A stretch of DNA of 64,000 nucleotides from Diprion similis (GCF_021155765.1 NC_060118.1:12598146-12662145); one strand, 5' to 3'. Positions 1 to 13,501 are shown, counted from the first letter of the stretch. Notes: generated from the letters alone by a model not told the origin. Numbers and translations: made by a program.

Positions 1-779
1 TGTATCTCGAACTTTAGGCACTTTTAGGTATTTTTTCTTAAAAAGTGGTAAAATTCTAAACGTCCATGCCTCGCATCTTTTATCACTGGATTATATTATT
101 ATATATCTCCAATCGGATTCTTTCGAATTTATACATATATCCTGCACTCGCACTTTTCCGTTTTATAATACATCCCTCGACGGCCCTCGATGACGAACAT
201 TGCAGCTCAAGCATGAACTAGGTATATGCGTTGTGTGTTAAAACCGATGTAAGTAAACTGAACATCGCTACATTTAATGCATAAATTTATTTATTTTTTC
301 TTGTTTTTTATTATTATTTTACTCCGCCTACTCTCACCGTGAAACACCACAAGTTGTAATGGTAACGGTGATTTGTCACAACCGATCGTCCGAAGCAACT
401 TGGTGTTATACCGTACTATCTACCTTTTCAATCGACGTGCGTAAAGTCGTATCGATTTCACGGAGAAATTGAATATATAACAGTCGTCGTATTATAACGA
501 AAAAAATAATATGGTTTACACCCATCAAATATACCGTACTTTGCTGAGAATTTAAAATTAAATCGAGAATCATATATGCAGAAATTACGATATAGTCCAG
601 ACTCGTGACTATATCTATATAACAAATTCTCTGAAAAGAAAATTCCTCGCTCTTCGCGAGTTACTGTCTTTGTCGTCACGACGGTAACGAAACTGATAAA
701 ACCGATGACAGAAAAATAAGCAAAAAAAAAAAAAGAAAATGAAAGAAAGAAAGAAAGCGTGACCGGATAACCAAACTGG
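1..779. other. AT-rich gene-free stretch
   Basis: I see no gene here. The DNA is AT-rich with short homopolymers, including a run of A near 721-733 followed by GAAA-type repeats. The open frames are short and lack codon structure or family resemblance. Confidence 0.5.
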
Positions 780-1250
780 CGAAGCTACGCGCGACGGTAA
801 TATGTTCAAGGTCTTATCAGCCCGAGTGAAGAACGTATACTGAAGTACCGAAGGCACGAGTGTCGAGTGGGTACCCGTGCTCAGCGTGACTCGCGGCACG
901 GCTCGCGGAAAGAAAGAGGACCGACAGTGGCAGCGAGTTACTGAGCCGGGTGTACAGCGCTGCGCACTGCATCGGATCGCCTCACAGTCAGTCAATCGGC
1001 ATGGCACCAAAAACCCAGAGCCACCAGACCCAAGGAGGTGAACGACAGGTGCCGTCGTCCATCGTGTCCTCCCCAGGTGAGGTACTCCGACGTACTGACA
1101 CCGAGTCAAGTTCGGTTCGTACTGACCGCGTGGTGCGTTGCTCGCCCCGTATGGCACCGTTATGTATGCTTTATTATCTGCATGGCAGACTCGGACCTTT
1201 ATGCAGCATGGTGGTAGGTAGGTAGGTAGCACACCAGTACCAGGTGCGTC
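780..1250 (+). promoter_or_regulatory. GC/CpG-rich island, possible promoter and first exon
   Basis: This block has clearly more G+C and CpG than its AT-rich surroundings. It contains a candidate first coding exon (1001-1076) that ends at a good splice donor, GTGAGG, at 1077. A short tandem of GTAG units follows near 1213-1229. The combination fits a promoter plus first exon on the + strand. This is inference from composition and the donor site only. Confidence 0.35.
1001..1076 (+). CDS. Candidate first coding exon of an unidentified gene
   Basis: An ATG at 1001 opens 25 codons (beginning MAPKTQSHQTQ) plus one extra base, ending in CCCCAG followed by the donor GTGAGG at 1077. The peptide is polar and rich in S, Q and P, as many N-termini are, and matches no family I recognise. 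The exon ends in phase 1. That phase would join in frame to the second reading frame of the candidate exon near 13.6 kb through the acceptor ending at 13617, but a 12.5 kb intron is only a guess. It could equally be a non-coding first exon. Confidence 0.25.
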
Positions 1251-1689
1251 AGGAAGTGAGTTAAGGAGATTCGATTATTCTTCTTCTTTTTTTTTTGTTT
1301 TTTTTTTTTTGCGCGCTCAGAGAAAAAAGAAAAGTATTACAATCACGCCGGAAATGATAGTTTCGAGTTTTGAATTGATCTTGCGAGGTTTTAGAGTTTA
1401 CAGAATGATCTTCGATCATTTTCAGATCGAAGTCTGTGGGAGTGTGTGGGTGTGTGATCGATTTTTTGTTCGATGATATGTGGAGAATGGGTTACAGGAT
1501 TTCAATGATTTTGGTCTCGATCGACGAGGCTTTTTTAGAATTAGAATTGATTAGATTTTGGGTTTGATCGGTTCGGCGCTTTTTCGATTATTTGAATAAT
1601 GAGATTCCGAAAAAAAGAAGAAATACAAATAATCACATCTTGAGAAGTGATTAACCGATTAGAATGAAGATTGATACCGTGAGATTTTT

Positions 1690-2040
1690 AGGTCGATAAT
1701 CACGAATCTATGATCAGATTTGAAAAATTTAAATTTCGAGTATTCGATAAGCTAAAAAAAAAAAACAAAAAAAAAACTAAAAACATTTGGATTTTGATGA
1801 AACTTGGTATTCGTCGGGTTGTTGGGTGCCTGATCACGAATCTGAAGTCAGATCGTGAAATCGATCGGATATGGTGGTTAAAAAAATCTAAAAATATTTC
1901 GATTTTGGTAGAAATTCGGTAGGCAGAGATTTTTGGGTCATCCAATTTCAGACTTTCGAAATTTAAAAAAAAATCGTGCCAATTTCACGTAACATGGTAT
2001 CCTCGGGCTTTAAAATCTTTGATCACGAATCTGGATTTTG
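1690..2040. repeat. Degenerate tandem or interspersed repeat with a GATCACGAATCT core
   Basis: The core (GA)ATCACGAATCT occurs three times, at about 1698, 1831 and 2020. Each copy is associated with a more diverged stretch resembling ATTTTGGTAGAAATTCGGTA. The interior of the fold-back element at 19317-19545 has a related core (GATTACGAATTTGAAAT), so this is probably a decayed copy or cluster of the same family. The open frames on both strands here are shadows of the repeat. Confidence 0.5.
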
Positions 2041-3251
2041 TAATTCGAAAATCCAATGGAACGTAATTTTTTTTTTTCTCTATGAACTTGAAACCTGCAG
2101 TGTAAGAACGTTTCACGGGCAGTCTAAAGCCGGTCATTTTAAAATTTCTATTCTTTTCAGCCGGGTTCGTAGAGCGTTGGTTTCCCCTTGCGACATAATT
2201 TTTTTCGTATCAGCCATGCAGCACGACTAACAATAAGTCACAGCGAGTAGTCAAACAAGCATCGTGTAATACATACATTGTATAATAATCGCACGTGGAA
2301 AATGTGTCACGTTGATAACCCTTTTCTTTTTTTTTTTTGGACAAGTTTTGTCTCGTTCTTTTCGTCAACAGTTTTATTACTGCATGCTATATGTGTATAC
2401 TATCAAACGCGGGAGACCCTGCGATACCCCGCAAACACGTGACAAAAACGCGAGTTGATACGACGTTGAAATATTGCTATTATACACGTGTCCTTAAGCG
2501 CAAACAAATCTTGTATTATATATATATTTAAAGAACGAACAACGACCCTGCTATACAACTATTTACGGTTTACTGCCAAAAACTTATCTCTCCTCTTCAC
2601 GTTTTCAAATATTGTACGTAGGTATACCTATCATATATATATATATATATACATAGAGTTACACGCAACGTGCGTTTTTCGATTATACACATATATAGAA
2701 ACCTTAAGTTTTTCCTGCGAATGCATGTACATGGAAGTTAACCAAAAAATAATTTTTCCCGTTTTGAAATATGAATTCTCACACCGCGATGATATTTATA
2801 CATAGTAGGTGTTGTACCTACAACGAGTGGCACTAGAGTGACGAATATATGTATGCATGTATGTACAATCTGATATCAAATATGTATGCTATACATATAC
2901 ATGTAGGTACCGATGCACGCGGTTTCTCGTCAACGTGACTAGGGCATCAGGCTTGAGCCGAGCGAGATATCCAACCAATCTTATCTATTATCGAACGGTA
3001 AACTTAAGACGTGTTTCGGCGGCGTAAACGCCAGAGCAATCATTGCGTAACACAATTATCATACATAGGTACTCGGTTAAAGGAAATGTCTCATGTCGTA
3101 CGTATACATATATCCACGAGAAATGTTCTTCCTCTTATTCGTCGTCACCGTCGTCGTTTTTTTTTTTTTTTTTTTTTTTCTTTTTTTCTAAATCGTTTTC
3201 TTAACAAAGTACGATATAGAATGTTGAAAATACGTCTAAATATATGTATAC
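2041..3251. other. Gene-free spacer with simple repeats
   Basis: I found no gene. The region contains AT dinucleotide tracts near 2631-2651, many TACATA-type repeats near 2850-2910 and a poly-T stretch at about 3158-3187. The open frames are short and of low complexity. Confidence 0.5.
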
Positions 3252-3764
3252 AGAGGTCGTTCCAAATTTTTTAAAACGTCAGAAATCGTCTAAAATCGAT
3301 TTTTTTTTTCTTAATTTTTTTACTTCTCGTTACGGTATAATTTTATAGACAAGAAAAAAATAAGTTTCCGAAAGTTTCAGTTCAAAATTTGAATTTTGAA
3401 AGATCGCTCATAATTTGTTTTTCAATTTTTTCGTGCATTTCTTTAGATCTTTTCGAGCGACCTTTTAATATTCATATTAAAATTTCACGAATTTTTTTTC
3501 TTCAATTTAGTAAGAAAGAATCGATAACAATACACCATGACATGAATTAAAAATCAAACAAAATACTTGAAATATAATTTTTTTAATTTAATTTTTTGAC
3601 GATTTTTTACATTTTTAAAAATTTGGAGCAACCTCTTAAAATTTTTTTTTTTGAGCTGTTCTCCGGAGTGGGCTCTTAAAACATCAAAAACTAACATTTT
3701 GTCACACGAGACTCAAGAAGAAGAAAAAAAAAAAAAAATAGTCGGTTTTTTTGCGCCACCCTAA
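3252..3764 (-). mobile_element. Truncated copy of a TA-flanked inverted-repeat element (MITE-like)
   Basis: Read on the minus strand, this segment starts at 3764 with TTAGGGTGGCGC and is co-linear with the complete copy at 17061-17637 for about 510 bp. It shares the internal blocks (for example ATTCATGTCATGGTGTATTG and AAGGTCGCTCGAAAAGATC) in the same order. It ends at 3252, before the second terminal inverted repeat, so it is truncated at that end. It keeps a short block next to the left terminus (CCCACTCCGGAG in minus-strand sense) that the other copy has lost on that side. No transposase frame is present, so it is non-autonomous. Confidence 0.8.
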
Positions 3765-6410
3765 TATATATATATATATCAATATCTGTGAAAATGAATT
3801 GACGCGTGAATTACGTAATTAATACCAACCGCAATTAGTCGGCCCTGTTAGAACGTCCTCGACGGTTTCCGTTCGATAGCAGGAATAATAATAATAATAA
3901 TAATAATTAGACGTACTAGGTACTTCCGAGTGTGTGTCGCGCGGTGCGACATGACAGCACAGGTGGTCCGCAGGCTGCATACCTACCTATATGCCGGTAA
4001 GTCGGAAGAAGTCCCTGGCACGATGTGCAGGAGCGATATAAGAAGCTGATAATAAAGACGGGCGCGTGTCTAGTGTAGTATAATATCTTCGCAGCAGGTT
4101 CGTCGCGTCGATTGTCAAGCGTATGAATCGAGCGATGCGATGCGGTGCTGGAGGAGGAGGAGGAGGTGGTCGAGGGTCGAGGGGAGGCTCCTTGAACACG
4201 CCTCGTAACCGAGGAGTGGAACGATCGGGGAACCGAATGGTTCGGTAACAATGTAACACGGGGAACTCGACACCGTGCCGATCATTCTCCTCCTCTTCCT
4301 CCTCTTCCTCCACCTCATCCTCCTCCTCGTCGTCGCAGCAGCAGCAGCAGCAGAAGATGTCGAATGTGTAGATGTACAGAACAAACACGATGCACCGTTT
4401 CGACGACGCTGCGGTATGATGCACTGACGTGAGTGATTCCTTCAATGATGATGCCTATATCGGGCGATTTTGAGAGTTGAATGGCCGACGTTAGGCTCGA
4501 CGATCAGAAGCGATGCGGTCCCACGAATGCACGCCCTCCCCCTCCGATCTGTCCGTCTCGAGGTCCGTCTCTAACACCGTTCGATATCATTATCAAATCG
4601 AGAAGACTCCATCGTTTCACCTGGGAGGTCGCAGCACGTGCTCTCTTTATCTCTCTCTCTCTCTCTCTCTCTCTCTATTTTCTTTCTCTCTTTTTTAATC
4701 ACAGAGATTAAATATAAAGAAATATCGGATAAGAGAGGGGGGAACAATAAATATATGTTGCTGGGTTGTTGAAATGAAATAAGTGCAATATAGAAGTAAG
4801 AGTAACGTGTAATATGATGCTACAACAAATAGCTGAGAAAGCCAATAAACATCAATCAATCAATCAATCAATCTCTCTCTCTCTCTTTCTCTCTCTCTCT
4901 TTCACGGAGAGAGAACGTAAAAGAATAAATTTTACAACTAAAACCTGCAGGAAAAAAAAAGGAACGAGTCAGGATTTTTCGTTGAAATATAGCTCGTAAA
5001 ATGTAAAATTTACCGTAGAATAATTATTTTTCATTCATTATAATTTATTTAAACTAAAAAATTATTGTTCAGATAGGTGTTTGTTTTTTTTTTTTTTGTA
5101 TTTAATTTTTTTTACCAAAAACTCTGATGCGTCCATCTTTTTCTGCAGTTTTTTTTTTTCTTTCTTTTCGTAAAATCTGCTCTTTTTCTTTTCTCTTCGT
5201 GTCAACGTCACCGTTTTCTTAAAACTTTTACCTTTTTTCCTTTAATTAGATCAGAGGAATTCGAGTTCGAATTCAAAAGATGGAAATTAAACTCTACGTT
5301 TTTGAACCGATGTCGCGACACTAACGAGTATGAAACTGTAATACACACCCGGTACACTTAATAGGTGTGTAAAAGAGTGGTGGGGGGAGGGGGGGGGGAC
5401 CTCGAACATCCGCTGCATGCGGATGCAGAGGAGATCCGGACTGTTGTTGCATGGATCGCAGAGCGCATACGTATGAAGGATTAAATCCACTTTGTACGTA
5501 CTTTTAGTTAAGCTCTGATGCTGCAGCGATGTGGGTTAACATAATTTCGGTAGGAATGAGCATAAAAAAAAAATCGATTATTATTTTTGATACTCGATTA
5601 ATCGATGCGTTGATTATTTTTAACTTACGATTAGTGGCCGTCGTTAGTTAAGCAAAACTGACGTTATAATCGTAAGGATTACTCGTCTAGTTTCGATACA
5701 AGAAAAACGAAATTTTCGAACTTTTGTTAAGATGGAAAATGTAAGAATACTGATTATCAAATAGAGAGAGAGAGAAAGAGAGAGGAAGAGAATGTATAAA
5801 TAAAATAAAAAATGAGATGAACGAAGAGTGATGGATATACAGGGAACGGAAATCTCGACACAGATATAACAAGAGCGTGTCAGAAAAGTACCTGTCACTC
5901 CGTAAATGACATATGATCATATATATGTATGTATATATATATATAGTCATACATATACATATACATGCACACAAACGCATAATCTAAAAGCCTCGATGTT
6001 AAAAGATGTAACTTTTCAAGTGCTACTGCATATACGATGCATACGATGCGCCTGGTATTGCTTTTGTATATATATTTTTATCAAAGAAGACGATCCCCCG
6101 CGTGTGGGGCAGACAGACGAATGAGAGTAGTAAGAGGGAAGGTATAATATCGTCTTGCGAGTGTGCTTACGCCGAGTGATAAAAGAAGAAGAAGAAGAAG
6201 AAGAAGAAACTAGAATAAGAAGAACACGAGGAAGAATTCATCCGCGTCTTCCTTTGACCGACTGCAGCCTCTCTTCCGAAAGTGTTACAATATATATATA
6301 TACGTGATATTATACACACGAGGATAAAAAACAAGTTGAATGCATTCCGTTGCACAGGCTGTTGTGTAAAACAATGGGATGGAGGTATTTAATTACACTG
6401 AAACTAGCCG
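3765..6410. other. Gene-free spacer rich in microsatellites
   Basis: No gene is supported. The contents include (AT)n at about 3764-3779, (ATA)n near 3888-3906, GAG/CTC-rich triplet runs at 4151-4170 and 4284-4330, a CAG run near 4336-4353, (CT)n at 4650-4676 and 4870-4900, (GA)n at 5763-5790, and (AGA)n at 6184-6208. The acidic or serine-rich frames around 4.0-4.4 kb come from these triplet repeats. Confidence 0.5.
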
Positions 6411-6490
6411 AGGGTGGGGGGTGGGGGGTGGGTGGCTTGAATTAATGCCAGAATATAACAAGAGGTGGGGTGGGGTGGGGTGGGGTGGAG
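6411..6490 (+). repeat. G-rich minisatellite (TGGGG-type units)
   Basis: Two nearby clusters of short G runs separated by T lie at 6411-6435 and 6462-6490, the second being about five units of GGGGT. Four or more G tracts with one-base loops could form a G-quadruplex on this strand. Structure and function are inferred only. Confidence 0.7.
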
Positions 6491-9400
6491 TATTTTAATA
6501 CACGCATAATATGCATATTAAACAAGTGTTTTCACATCCCACAGATGTTTTTGGAACACACGCCGAGCTTATAAAGCGAGTATATAATATCATTTGCGTG
6601 TTCCTCCGAGTTAAAACTCGAGACGGAAAAAATTAAATGAGATTATATTATACACATGCTTGTATGTATACGGAAAATATTTTATTCAGGTTGTTCATTT
6701 ATTTGTAAAAACGTAATTACACGATTTCTAAACAAGAATCATTATTTATTTATTCACTTTTTTTTCTCATGTAGACAATAAATAAAAAATACTATTTTCA
6801 TACGAATAAGAATATTTTATATTTGACCAGAGCTGCACAGCTCATTGTAAGTCGAATTTGTAAGAATTTGCTAGGACGTAAAATTTTTTACGAATTCATG
6901 ACAATTGCCTGATAGTTTAAAAAAAAATTTGTTTTTCCTCACCAAATGGCTAAATTTTTGTCAACCTAGGATGAAAATTATTATATTCGAGATACGAGAT
7001 GAAATTCCTTGAGATTTTCAACTTTTTTCCAAGGGATATCAAATTCCCCAGAGGATTCCCTGATTCCATAATTTCCATGAATACTGGACACCCCGTTGAT
7101 TTTACTATTTTTATTTTTATTTTTACTGCCTATCATTTTCCCACCTTATATACTGTAATTTATTTTTTTCGTAAATATTCTTGCACATGCAACTTGGATA
7201 CGTATGGGAAATTCCATGCCAATGCAACCAACGTCTGACCATCACAATTTTTAATTATGTTCAAAAAATTTTTCTACAATTCTCCCAAACCTGAAACAGT
7301 TGCCTGAATATTTGCAGACTTTTTGTTGAACTGGTTGATTATTTATAAATACTGAGTGCGATTTTGAAAATTCTCAAAAAAATTCCAACTTCGAACATTT
7401 CTAGATCAGTTTCAGTACGAAGTTGATGAAAAAAAAAGACACACACAAATTAAATGTGCCAAAAGAATGGACAAAAATCGCTCCGCAATAGAATCGGCCT
7501 AGAAACGTTTCAAATGAAAAATACAAGCTTTGAGAAAATTTTTTTGAGAATTTTCAGACCGTGTACAAACAATGTTTTAGTAGACCAAAAAAAAAATGGA
7601 AAAAATCTGCCCGTCATGGGCCAAATCTTGAAAATATATTTGGAATAGAAAATCCAGTTTCTAATAATTTTTTTCAGACTCCTAATAAAAAAAAAAGATC
7701 CTTTTTCCAGTTGGCTAAAAAATCTTTAAAAAATTCAGGCCACTGTACCTAAGTTTATAGAATTGCGAAAAATTGTTTCAAACAAAATCTGAAATAGTCG
7801 GTTCGGTTCGCGTGGAATTCCCCGTATATATCTACAGTATAACGTCTCGCTCCGTTTAGCCGTCACATCTTCACACCTTGGTTGGATGCCGGGGATGCTG
7901 CGGTGGCTGTTAGACTAACTGGACGTCAGGAGATAGCCGCCCCCTTAACCGAGGAATTCCCACCGCCCGTCGAGCCGAATCAAAATCTCGGGCATATGAT
8001 TTCTGACGTGCCGTTTCAATTCCTTTCGAGAACTCTCGGCAATTATTTCAGATATTAGATATCGTCGTCTGCTAGGTGCGCACGTGCTTTGAGAATAATT
8101 TAATCAACGTACATAAATATTTCACGCGTTTAGTTATTATATAATTCACATATGGTTATTGGAATTTTTTTTCTCGAAAACCAATTCCTAAGGAAAATTA
8201 TACTGAAACTCGAACCGTCCGAGAAACGATTTCTTCGCTAACTTATGTGACGGTAATCAAATCTTACAGGCCAAGTAGAGACGCGTTGAAAATGGAAATC
8301 TCGCATTGACGATCGTAACGTGAATTTATCCTCAATTTAAATATCAGCTGATTTATCGACGAGAACAATTCCGGATAAACCATGAATTAATTAATTTTTC
8401 ACTCATATATTTATCGACGAATTATAATAATTATCATCGAATATAAATATGCGCATAAATATTTATTTAGACAAAAATTTTTATTCAATTATAAAAAAAG
8501 AAAAGGAAAATTTCGCGATTTTTCCTCAAAACGAAAAATCATTTCTTTTCAATTTCTTTCCTATAGCATTCGGAATACCTGCAAGGATGAAAAAAAAAAA
8601 AAAAAAAAAAAAGAAAACAGGAAAAAAATTCGGTATTTTACAATAAAGGAGAAAGAAAGAAAAAAAAAAAGAGAAGAAAAGAAAAGAAAACACCACAAAA
8701 GGGAGAAAAGTGTGTCATCAGCATCGGATTTCTTGTGAAATAGGTAAAACGAATCCAGTTTTTCTTGTCGTTATTTCCCTTAATGTTATATGGCACAATA
8801 TATAGGATATAAGTGCAGTAGGACGACGTTGTTTTCCACGGATGTACGAGACGATGATGCACAAGAAGAGACCCCCTGCGGTAAATCGAAGAAAAGGAGG
8901 AGGAGGAGGAGGAGGAGGAGGTTTTCAAACTGTGATCTAGGAAGCATTACAGAATACTTTACGCTTCGGAATGTTCATCCTTATCGCCGTGAGGCTGCGT
9001 CAAACTGTCCTTTCGTCTTTCCGTTTGAAACATCTTTGCTTTTTTTTTTTTCAACTTGTTTTCTTCCTAATATGGTTTCTGGATTCCCTCCTACGCGATA
9101 AAAATGTATCATAGAAAAACGTTTTTGGACGGATGTAATTCTGTCATCGTTTTTTTTTTTTTCTTTTGTTTTCCTCGACTAGTATAGTGGTTGCATCTGA
9201 TACATATTTTCTTTTCAACATAGTAAAACAAAAGAAAAATATTCCTTGTTATTTAATTCAATTTACGAAGAAAACGAAATTATTAGACTTAGAGATCGTG
9301 AAAGGATTTTAAATAATTCCCGCATAAAGTGTAAAAGATTGTGTGTATATGTCGTTCGTGTCTCCATCTAGCGAACGTTTTTAGTGACTGTTATCAACTT

Positions 9401-10441
9401 TTGAACGTTCAACTGTCAGCAACAACTGCGAACGTGGCACTTACCAACAGATTCTACTCTGTCGGTAAGTTACCTACAGAGTATAACGGCGTCAGCCCAC
9501 CAATAGATCCATAAATTACACTGGCAATCTTAGAATTGAAAACCTATCCGCCATGTTTATGATAAAATTGACGAGAAAAAGTTGGCAATCATTGTGATTT
9601 ACACATTTCTCTGTTTCTTTTATTCTTTTACCGAATAGAATACGAAGTATAGTGCAAAAAACATTTTCGCGCGTTTTTCAAGACGGATCGATATTCTCGC
9701 ATTTTTTTTTAAATAGCATCTATCTCCTTATTCTAGAACTCGGAATAAGAAGAACGTCGCAATCCTAGACTTTTCTGAATACCTGTACAAACACGGAATT
9801 TAAACTATCAAGATAACGTTACCGGAAACAAGCGTGTCTCTGCGTCGATACGTAGGTAAACCGGTAATACAGAACGCTACTGTATCGACGAAACGACCCT
9901 AAAGTGTGTAGAAAAAAAAAAAAAAAAATGATCTGCATACTATAGAATTTTTTTTTTATCGTTTTAATTCTCATCCCTGTAGAATATTCTCAATTTCTAC
10001 ACACTTAAAATTGCTTTTAATTTCAGCTATGAAACATACTACAAACGATAACCTAGATTCAACACGTGGTCGACAGATGCGCTGGTCGGATCTAATAGTT
10101 TTATGATATTCCAAACAAAACGCCGTTAGTACATTCATACACAGTTGAATTTAATTGTTTTTTATTTTTTTTATTTTTTTTATTTTTCCTAGATGTAAAC
10201 GGGAAATGAAATAACTGAAAAATCCAAATCCTTTTCTCGAGAAATGAAATTTTTCGCTTCTTTTTCTCTCGACAATTCGATATAACTTTTTCTTAACTTT
10301 CAGTTATAGCACGATAATAATAAATCATTCTGCGACAGTATATTGAATTTGTGCAGCATACAATTGTACACAGAATTTCGGAGAATGTGTACATGCGAAA
10401 CACCTACGATAATTTATCGCAAATTGTAATTGCGGTAGGTA

Positions 10442-10475
<34 letters not shown>

Positions 10476-10943
10476 CGCAGGGACATTTGAGACTAAAATT
10501 AATAGCCTCAGAGAATTTTTCGCGCTGGTGAAAATCGCACGCTGACGAGTATTAAATCCAAGATTAAGAAGCTGCGGCCCAGTTTAAGCGATATATAGAT
10601 GCGGAGGTGGTTAAACGTCATACACTAATAACTAAGCATGTGAACGAGAGAGAAAGAGACAGAGGGAAGGAACTTTGTTAGCAAATAAGAAGAAGATGAT
10701 GATGATGATGATGATGAAGAAGATGAAGAATCTCTGTACCGCGAAACTCGCGGCGTTCGTTAGCTCGCAATTATTGTTTGTTATCATTTGATGCGCTGAT
10801 TACTGTCTGGAGCGTTAATAAAGCTTTCAGGTCTATAAGATAAGAAACACCGCTCGAGTTAGTCGCGGGTATACCAGCCGCAACCAACGGCGACGACGAT
10901 GCCAAGTAGGTATAACGGAATTGAGAAAACGAAGTGGAACCAG

Positions 10944-10977
<34 letters not shown>

Positions 10978-11453
10978 AGAGACGAAAGAGAGAATCTATC
11001 TCCCCATGATCATGGAATCTGGACACTCGACAAGCCGCTGTTATTATTTTCTAATTTTATGCGCGTCAAACGCGGTCGCTAATTCGTTATTAATTACAAA
11101 AAACGAAAATAAAAAAATAAAAACAAAAGAAAAAAATTAAATAAATAAAACGAGCGAGGAGAAAATAACTCGTTGAATTGTTGTGTCAATAAGGTTTGTG
11201 AATTAAAGCTAATTCGTCGGAATTAATGAGAAACAATCGAATTGATTGCAAAATTAATGAGAATCTGAAATAATAATAATAACAATCAAAAGAAACAATT
11301 TTGATAATTAACTGAGAAAGAATTGTATTGTGAAAAAATTAAGTCAAGTTGATTTGAATTAGTTTCGATTCGTGGCAGAATTGTCTGTTGAGAGGGCAAA
11401 AAATTTTTTTTTCAAATTTTAATTGCCAGAAACTGAAAATAAAAAATCGATAC

Positions 11454-11488
<35 letters not shown>

Positions 11489-12367
11489 ATACATTTTTTT
11501 CTTTACCTCACTCAAAGTGAATCAGAGTGAATTATTAAAAGAGTTACGTATAAACGGAAAAAAAAAAAAAAAAAAAAAAAATTGAAATTCATGAATTAAA
11601 ATGAATTAAGTTGAACGTGTGAAACAAATTTGAATCTAAATAAAAAAAAAAAAAAAAAAAAAAAAAATTGAAATAAGAAAAAAATCAAACCGAATTACAA
11701 AAAAAAAAAAAAAATTGAATTTGAATTAAATTGAAAGTGAAAAACTTATATCGCGTTAATCAAATCTGAAGTTATTTTTCCCCTCGAAAACACAGTTTAT
11801 TGAAAAAAATTTCCGCTAATCGTATAAGAAAGAAGATTCGCATAAGCTACGTTACATACGGTTATAATGAACACATATGACGTATTATCATATACATACA
11901 TACATACGTGTAATTACACATCCATAGGCTAGTAAACAGCGAGATTTGAAAACAAGTCAAGTCATCGAGTCAAGTGTCCGAGGCTCGAGGTACTTATAAT
12001 GTACCGGAACGTAAGAACATCGCGTCACCTCATCTCTGCCCCCCCCCCCCACCACCGCCCCCTCGGCCGACTTCCCTCCCAAAATTTGTAAACGTGATAT
12101 ACAATAGCAAAGAGCATGCAAAGAGTGATGGACGTTCGATTCTGCTCCGAAATAAGCACATAATTATATATAATAAAATCACCGGTTGTAATAATATGTG
12201 TATTGTATATGTATATATATATATATATATAGACTTTAGTTTCTAATACCCTTGACGATATTAATATTACAGTGGAGTTCTGCAGTGTTTTTCGTTGTAC
12301 CTTAAATATATATATATATATATATACTATAACCTAATTGTATGATAAAAATAAATTTCTCTAAACG

Positions 12368-12402
<35 letters not shown>

Positions 12403-12600
12403 CTGTAAGTAAATATATACGCGTGTAACAAAAGAGTAATATTATATAAATAATAATTTTTTACAACATTACCGTTACAGAGGATAAAAGTCAAGTTTTT
12501 AACTGTAAATTTCTCACGTTTACACAAATTAGATAGAACAATAACGACACAGGTTTGCAAGAAAATATTTTATATCAACCGCGTGCGGTGTTTTTTTTTT
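6491..12600. other. Long AT-rich gene-free spacer
   Basis: I found no supportable gene. A slightly GC-richer island at about 7800-8000 has no long frame. A short hairpin at about 9441-9472 has 13-base arms (ACTTACC-ACAGA type). AT repeats occur near 10445-10475, (ATG)n near 10695-10715, (GA)n near 10948-10973, and several poly-A or poly-T tracts between 11,450 and 11,720. Poly-C lies near 12041-12050 and (AT)n near 12210-12230 and 12306-12326. Confidence 0.5.
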
Positions 12601-12637
12601 CTTTTCTTTTCTTTTCTTTTCTTTTCTTTTCTTTTTT
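12601..12637 (+). repeat. (CTTTT)n microsatellite
   Basis: About seven consecutive CTTTT pentamers, read directly. The lysine/arginine- or phenylalanine-rich frames across 12.5-12.8 kb are translations of this tract and neighbouring homopolymers. Confidence 0.9.
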
Positions 12638-13499
12638 CCCGTCCCCATCGCGGTATAGACCATTTTTCCAAAATAGAAGGCATGGTGGCGTAAGAAGAAA
12701 AAAAAAAAAGGATAACAATACAGTGAAAAAAAAAAAAAAAACCCCACCATTTCATTGCAACGATCTAAATAATATTTATTATAAAATTGGATAAACAATT
12801 TCTTCGTGAAATGTATACTAAACATTCTTTTTGCCTATATATGTAAAATCTTCTCTTCTTCTCTTTTAGACTTCTGCGAGTAGGTTTCCCATTTTCATTT
12901 TCTTTTCCCCTGTTTAAATATTTATCATCGAGTCTAACTCTAACGCATATTAAATAAAAAATTTAAAAAAAAATCGAGAAATCATAGGATTTTTGTATCG
13001 GATTTTTAGAATCAAAAATACGATATTATAGATATCGAGTATAAAGCCTGAATTTCACTCTAAACGAAACAACAACAAAAACAGGTTCAGGTAAAAACTT
13101 TACGTGATGAAACTTTTTTTTTTCTTTTTTTTTGTATTATTATATATAATATATTTCCCGTTTTGAGCGATGAGAAAAAAAAAAAAAAAAAAAAAAAAAT
13201 ATCCATAAGAAACGGCATGTGTGTAAAAAAAAAAAAAGGGAAAAAAGAAAAACCCTGTGCAGTTTTTTTTTTTTTTTTTTTTGTCAACAGACCTGTGCAA
13301 ATAGCAAAAACGTACGAAAAAAAAAAAAAAAAAAGAAGCTAGAAGTCAGTAACGCGTTACCGTATGAAACTTTGAAAAAGAATAAACGAATATTTCGCAC
13401 CTTTAGAATAACCGTAGAAGTTGAATTTCCAAGAAAAAAAAAAAAAAAAAAAAAAACAACTCGTTCTTATTAAGATCCAACGTTAAAAACTTGACTCTG

Positions 13500-13501
<2 letters not shown>

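Noticed and set aside
615-1232. 205-codon minus-strand open frame
   Set aside because: Ends in poly-Phe from a homopolymer, has no family resemblance, and lies opposite the better supported + strand first exon.
3916-4445. Overlapping 90-152-codon minus-strand frames rich in Glu, Cys and Ser
   Set aside because: They translate GAG/CTC and CAG triplet repeats in several frames at once; no conserved domain.
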